Assembly (NCBI RefSeq): GCF_042683245.1
Contig: NZ_JBHUJB010000028.1
Coordinates: forward strand, 1 to 64,000
Direction: 5' to 3'
Length of the DNA stretch: 64,000 nt
Source of the DNA: Rubritalea tangerina
GTDB taxonomy: Bacteria > Verrucomicrobiota > Verrucomicrobiia > Verrucomicrobiales > Akkermansiaceae
Shown one piece after another: positions 62,584 through 64,000 of this stretch. The position numbers and the translations under genes are program-made. The first letter of the stretch is position 1, and the number at the start of each line of letters is the position of its first letter. The notes below the pieces were generated by a model. It was given only the letters and a program-made list of their open reading frames with translations, was not told where the DNA came from and searched no databases.

Positions 62584-63579
62584 CTACCTTCTGCCTCGCC
62601 CACCCCAGCCACGCATCCAGCGGGTCTGACTTTCCAAACTCTGCCTGTATTGGCTCTGCTGCGTCTCAGTAAGAATGCCGTCAAACCTCTGCACCTTTGC
62701 GTCAATGTTAGCTTGCTGCATCTCTTCCACCTTCGCCTTCTTTTGCTCAGCATCAAGTGACTCATCCGCTTCTATGGCCATCCGCTGCTCCACCATTGAA
62801 GTATCAATGTTCATCATCATTCCTCCTGTAAATGCCGACATCATAGAAGACACCGGCGAGTTCTTATCCACATTGCTCTCCGCTTCCGCATAGAGAATGT
62901 CATACACCGCATCTTTTTGCGTGTCGTCTAAAGTCACCACCCCCTGTAAACTCGCCATCGACTTCATCGCGCTCGATTCGATATCATTCTTCCTTTCACT
63001 CGTCTTGAGCGCTTCAAAATCACCCAATTGCTCGTCCGTTAGAATTTCTTCCATCGCAGCGGTAAGGTCTCCATCGCCCATGATCGCTGCCATTTTCTCC
63101 ATCCCATCCATGCTGCGCATCCCTTCAAAACCACCCGCCATCATTTCTTCATACGCCTCAATCTTCTTAGCATAATGCGCACGCAACTGCTCTTCCTGCT
63201 GAGGGGTAAGTCCTAACTTTTCTACCAAGTTGGCAATCTTCGCATCAAATTGCTTTTGCTGCCTGTCGACCATCCGGCTGCTCATCTGCTTACGCCACTC
63301 TTCACGCCGCTTCTGGCGCTCAGCGTCCCGCGTCTCCCCCTCAGGCTTCACCTCCTCATCCTTACTAACGGAGTTGGATGGACTCACAGACTTGCGCGGG
63401 CTCGCCGGCTTTCCACTTGTCCCGGTCGCAGCCAACTCGGCAGGCCCAGCATTTTGCTGCTTACCCTGCGCCGTTTTCTCCGAGCCACCACCGGACTCAG
63501 AATCAGAATTATTCAGTATCCAGCCTGCGCCAAAGCTGACTGCAATGGCCGCACCAAATAGGAGATATGTAGGTTTCAT
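62584..63579 (-). CDS. Exported LTxxQ-motif protein (Spy/CpxP-like repeats)
   Basis: 331 residues from ATG 63579. The N-terminal hydrophobic segment (TYLLFGAAIAVSFGAGWIL) is a signal anchor or signal peptide, followed by a long Ser/Gly/Lys-rich spacer to about residue 90 and then a helical, charged domain. LTPQQEEQ, LTDEQLGDF and LTETQQSQY are copies of the LTxxQ motif of the Spy/CpxP periplasmic chaperone family. Glu/Met-rich helices lie between them. The C-terminus is RG/W-rich (RWMRGWGGRGRR). It is likely an envelope chaperone or stress protein. The frame extends to a TTG at 63603. Confidence 0.78.
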   Translation of the reverse strand: MKPTYLLFGAAIAVSFGAGWILNNSDSESGGGSEKTAQGKQQNAGPAELAATGTSGKPASPRKSVSPSNSVSKDEEVKPEGETRDAERQKRREEWRKQMSSRMVDRQQKQFDAKIANLVEKLGLTPQQEEQLRAHYAKKIEAYEEMMAGGFEGMRSMDGMEKMAAIMGDGDLTAAMEEILTDEQLGDFEALKTSERKNDIESSAMKSMASLQGVVTLDDTQKDAVYDILYAEAESNVDKNSPVSSMMSAFTGGMMMNIDTSMVEQRMAIEADESLDAEQKKAKVEEMQQANIDAKVQRFDGILTETQQSQYRQSLESQTRWMRGWGGRGRR

Positions 63580-63862
63580 TGAGGTAGGTCTATTAATGTT
63601 CAACGCTTACGCGATATGCACTAAGCGAACACACTACCCACACTTTGTCTCCCATAAAGAAAAAAGTAACCTCCCACTCATCCCACACACTCAACGATAT
63701 CCTAAATACAGCATTTAAATCGCAACCTGCTAGAGTCACGCCCTAGCACACATATCCCCAGCGCTCCCCACCAGCACACCCCACCCTCATGACATCCCAG
63801 CGCTAAGATAAATCATTCTAACGTTAGCAGTATCACACCTGGCCGACATAGCCTGCGCGGCC
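63580..63862. promoter_or_regulatory. Divergent promoter region of the last two genes
   Basis: About 280 bases between divergent starts. A perfect 10-base palindrome CTAACGTTAG lies at 63818-63827, about 35 bases before the + gene start. No confident promoter hexamers were identified. Confidence 0.4.
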
Positions 63863-64000
63863 ATGAAAATTACGACACAAGCGTGTTCAATCGCCGGCTT
63901 AACTCTGACGATCAGCGGAGTTACGCTCGCGCAAGACTACCAAAAAAATCTAGAGCACGAGACACTCGACCGCACCACTATCACTGCAGACACTGAGCCT
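63863..64000 (+). CDS. Exported protein, 5' end only
   Basis: 46 codons are present before the window ends. The N-terminus MKITTQACSIAGLTLTISG leads to VTLA, a signal peptide probably cut before QDYQKNLEHE. The start of the mature part (TLDRTTITADTEP) is consistent with an outer-membrane receptor or other envelope protein, but too little is visible to decide. Confidence 0.6.
   Translation, partial: MKITTQACSIAGLTLTISGVTLAQDYQKNLEHETLDRTTITADTEP

Overview
The window reads as chromosomal DNA of a Verrucomicrobiota bacterium, probably a marine or aquatic member of Verrucomicrobiales. This is an inference from gene content: a PVC-type secreted haem protein beside a ThuA protein, a fused class II aldolase/short-chain dehydrogenase, SNF2-SWIM helicase, GAF-PP2C phosphatase with a STAS protein, many small lipoproteins, and leaders with little Shine-Dalgarno signal. 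No rRNA, CRISPR array, insertion sequence, integrase or phage gene was seen. There is one tRNA gene, tRNA-His. The + strand is C-rich over G in both gene orientations.

Layout. 1-12 kb: housekeeping genes, with pepP on + and recG, recJ, ileS, two tandem thioredoxin-fold lipoproteins, a fatty acid desaturase and rnc on -, then tRNA-His. 12-18.4 kb: a small membrane protein (-), mgtE (+) and cobalamin-dependent metH (+). 18.4-27.5 kb: on -, an MGMT-family protein, an M48 metalloprotease with LemA, and a STAS / GAF-PP2C phosphatase / CinA cluster with a lipoprotein; on +, an ArsS-like radical SAM gene, rlmH and a Fur-family regulator.

27.6-40.7 kb is the most distinctive part and lies entirely on +. 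A PAS-AraC regulator ends in a strong hairpin. It is followed by a six-gene carbohydrate block: TIM-barrel isomerase, alpha/beta hydrolase, second TIM-barrel isomerase, aldolase-dehydrogenase fusion, single-chain dihydroxyacetone kinase and an LsrF-like aldolase/thiolase. The block closes with a textbook terminator. Next come a secreted ThuA protein and a 1069-residue secreted SGNH-like / beta-propeller / cytochrome c protein. The block has no FGGY or PfkB kinase and no transporter. The order of reactions may therefore be isomerisation, cleavage, then phosphorylation of the triose fragment, which would be a non-canonical route. The substrate is unknown.

40.8-53.4 kb: a baeRF-like protein (+); an LCAT-like lipase lipoprotein, two small proteins and a large SNF2-SWIM helicase (-); a ParA-like ATPase without a neighbouring ParB (+); leuD without leuC (-); an amidase lipoprotein (-); a three-gene operon of unrecognised secreted proteins behind a G-run leader (-); and a small alpha-helical protein (-).

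53.5-64 kb: a tightly packed + operon of MurU-like and AmgK-like proteins (muropeptide sugar recycling), a stand-alone CHASE2-like membrane protein and argB. Then on - come a GH63-type glucosidase and a short alpha-glucan phosphorylase-like protein in which the usual cofactor lysine is threonine. A - strand LTxxQ-repeat exported protein and the 5' end of a + strand exported protein finish the window.
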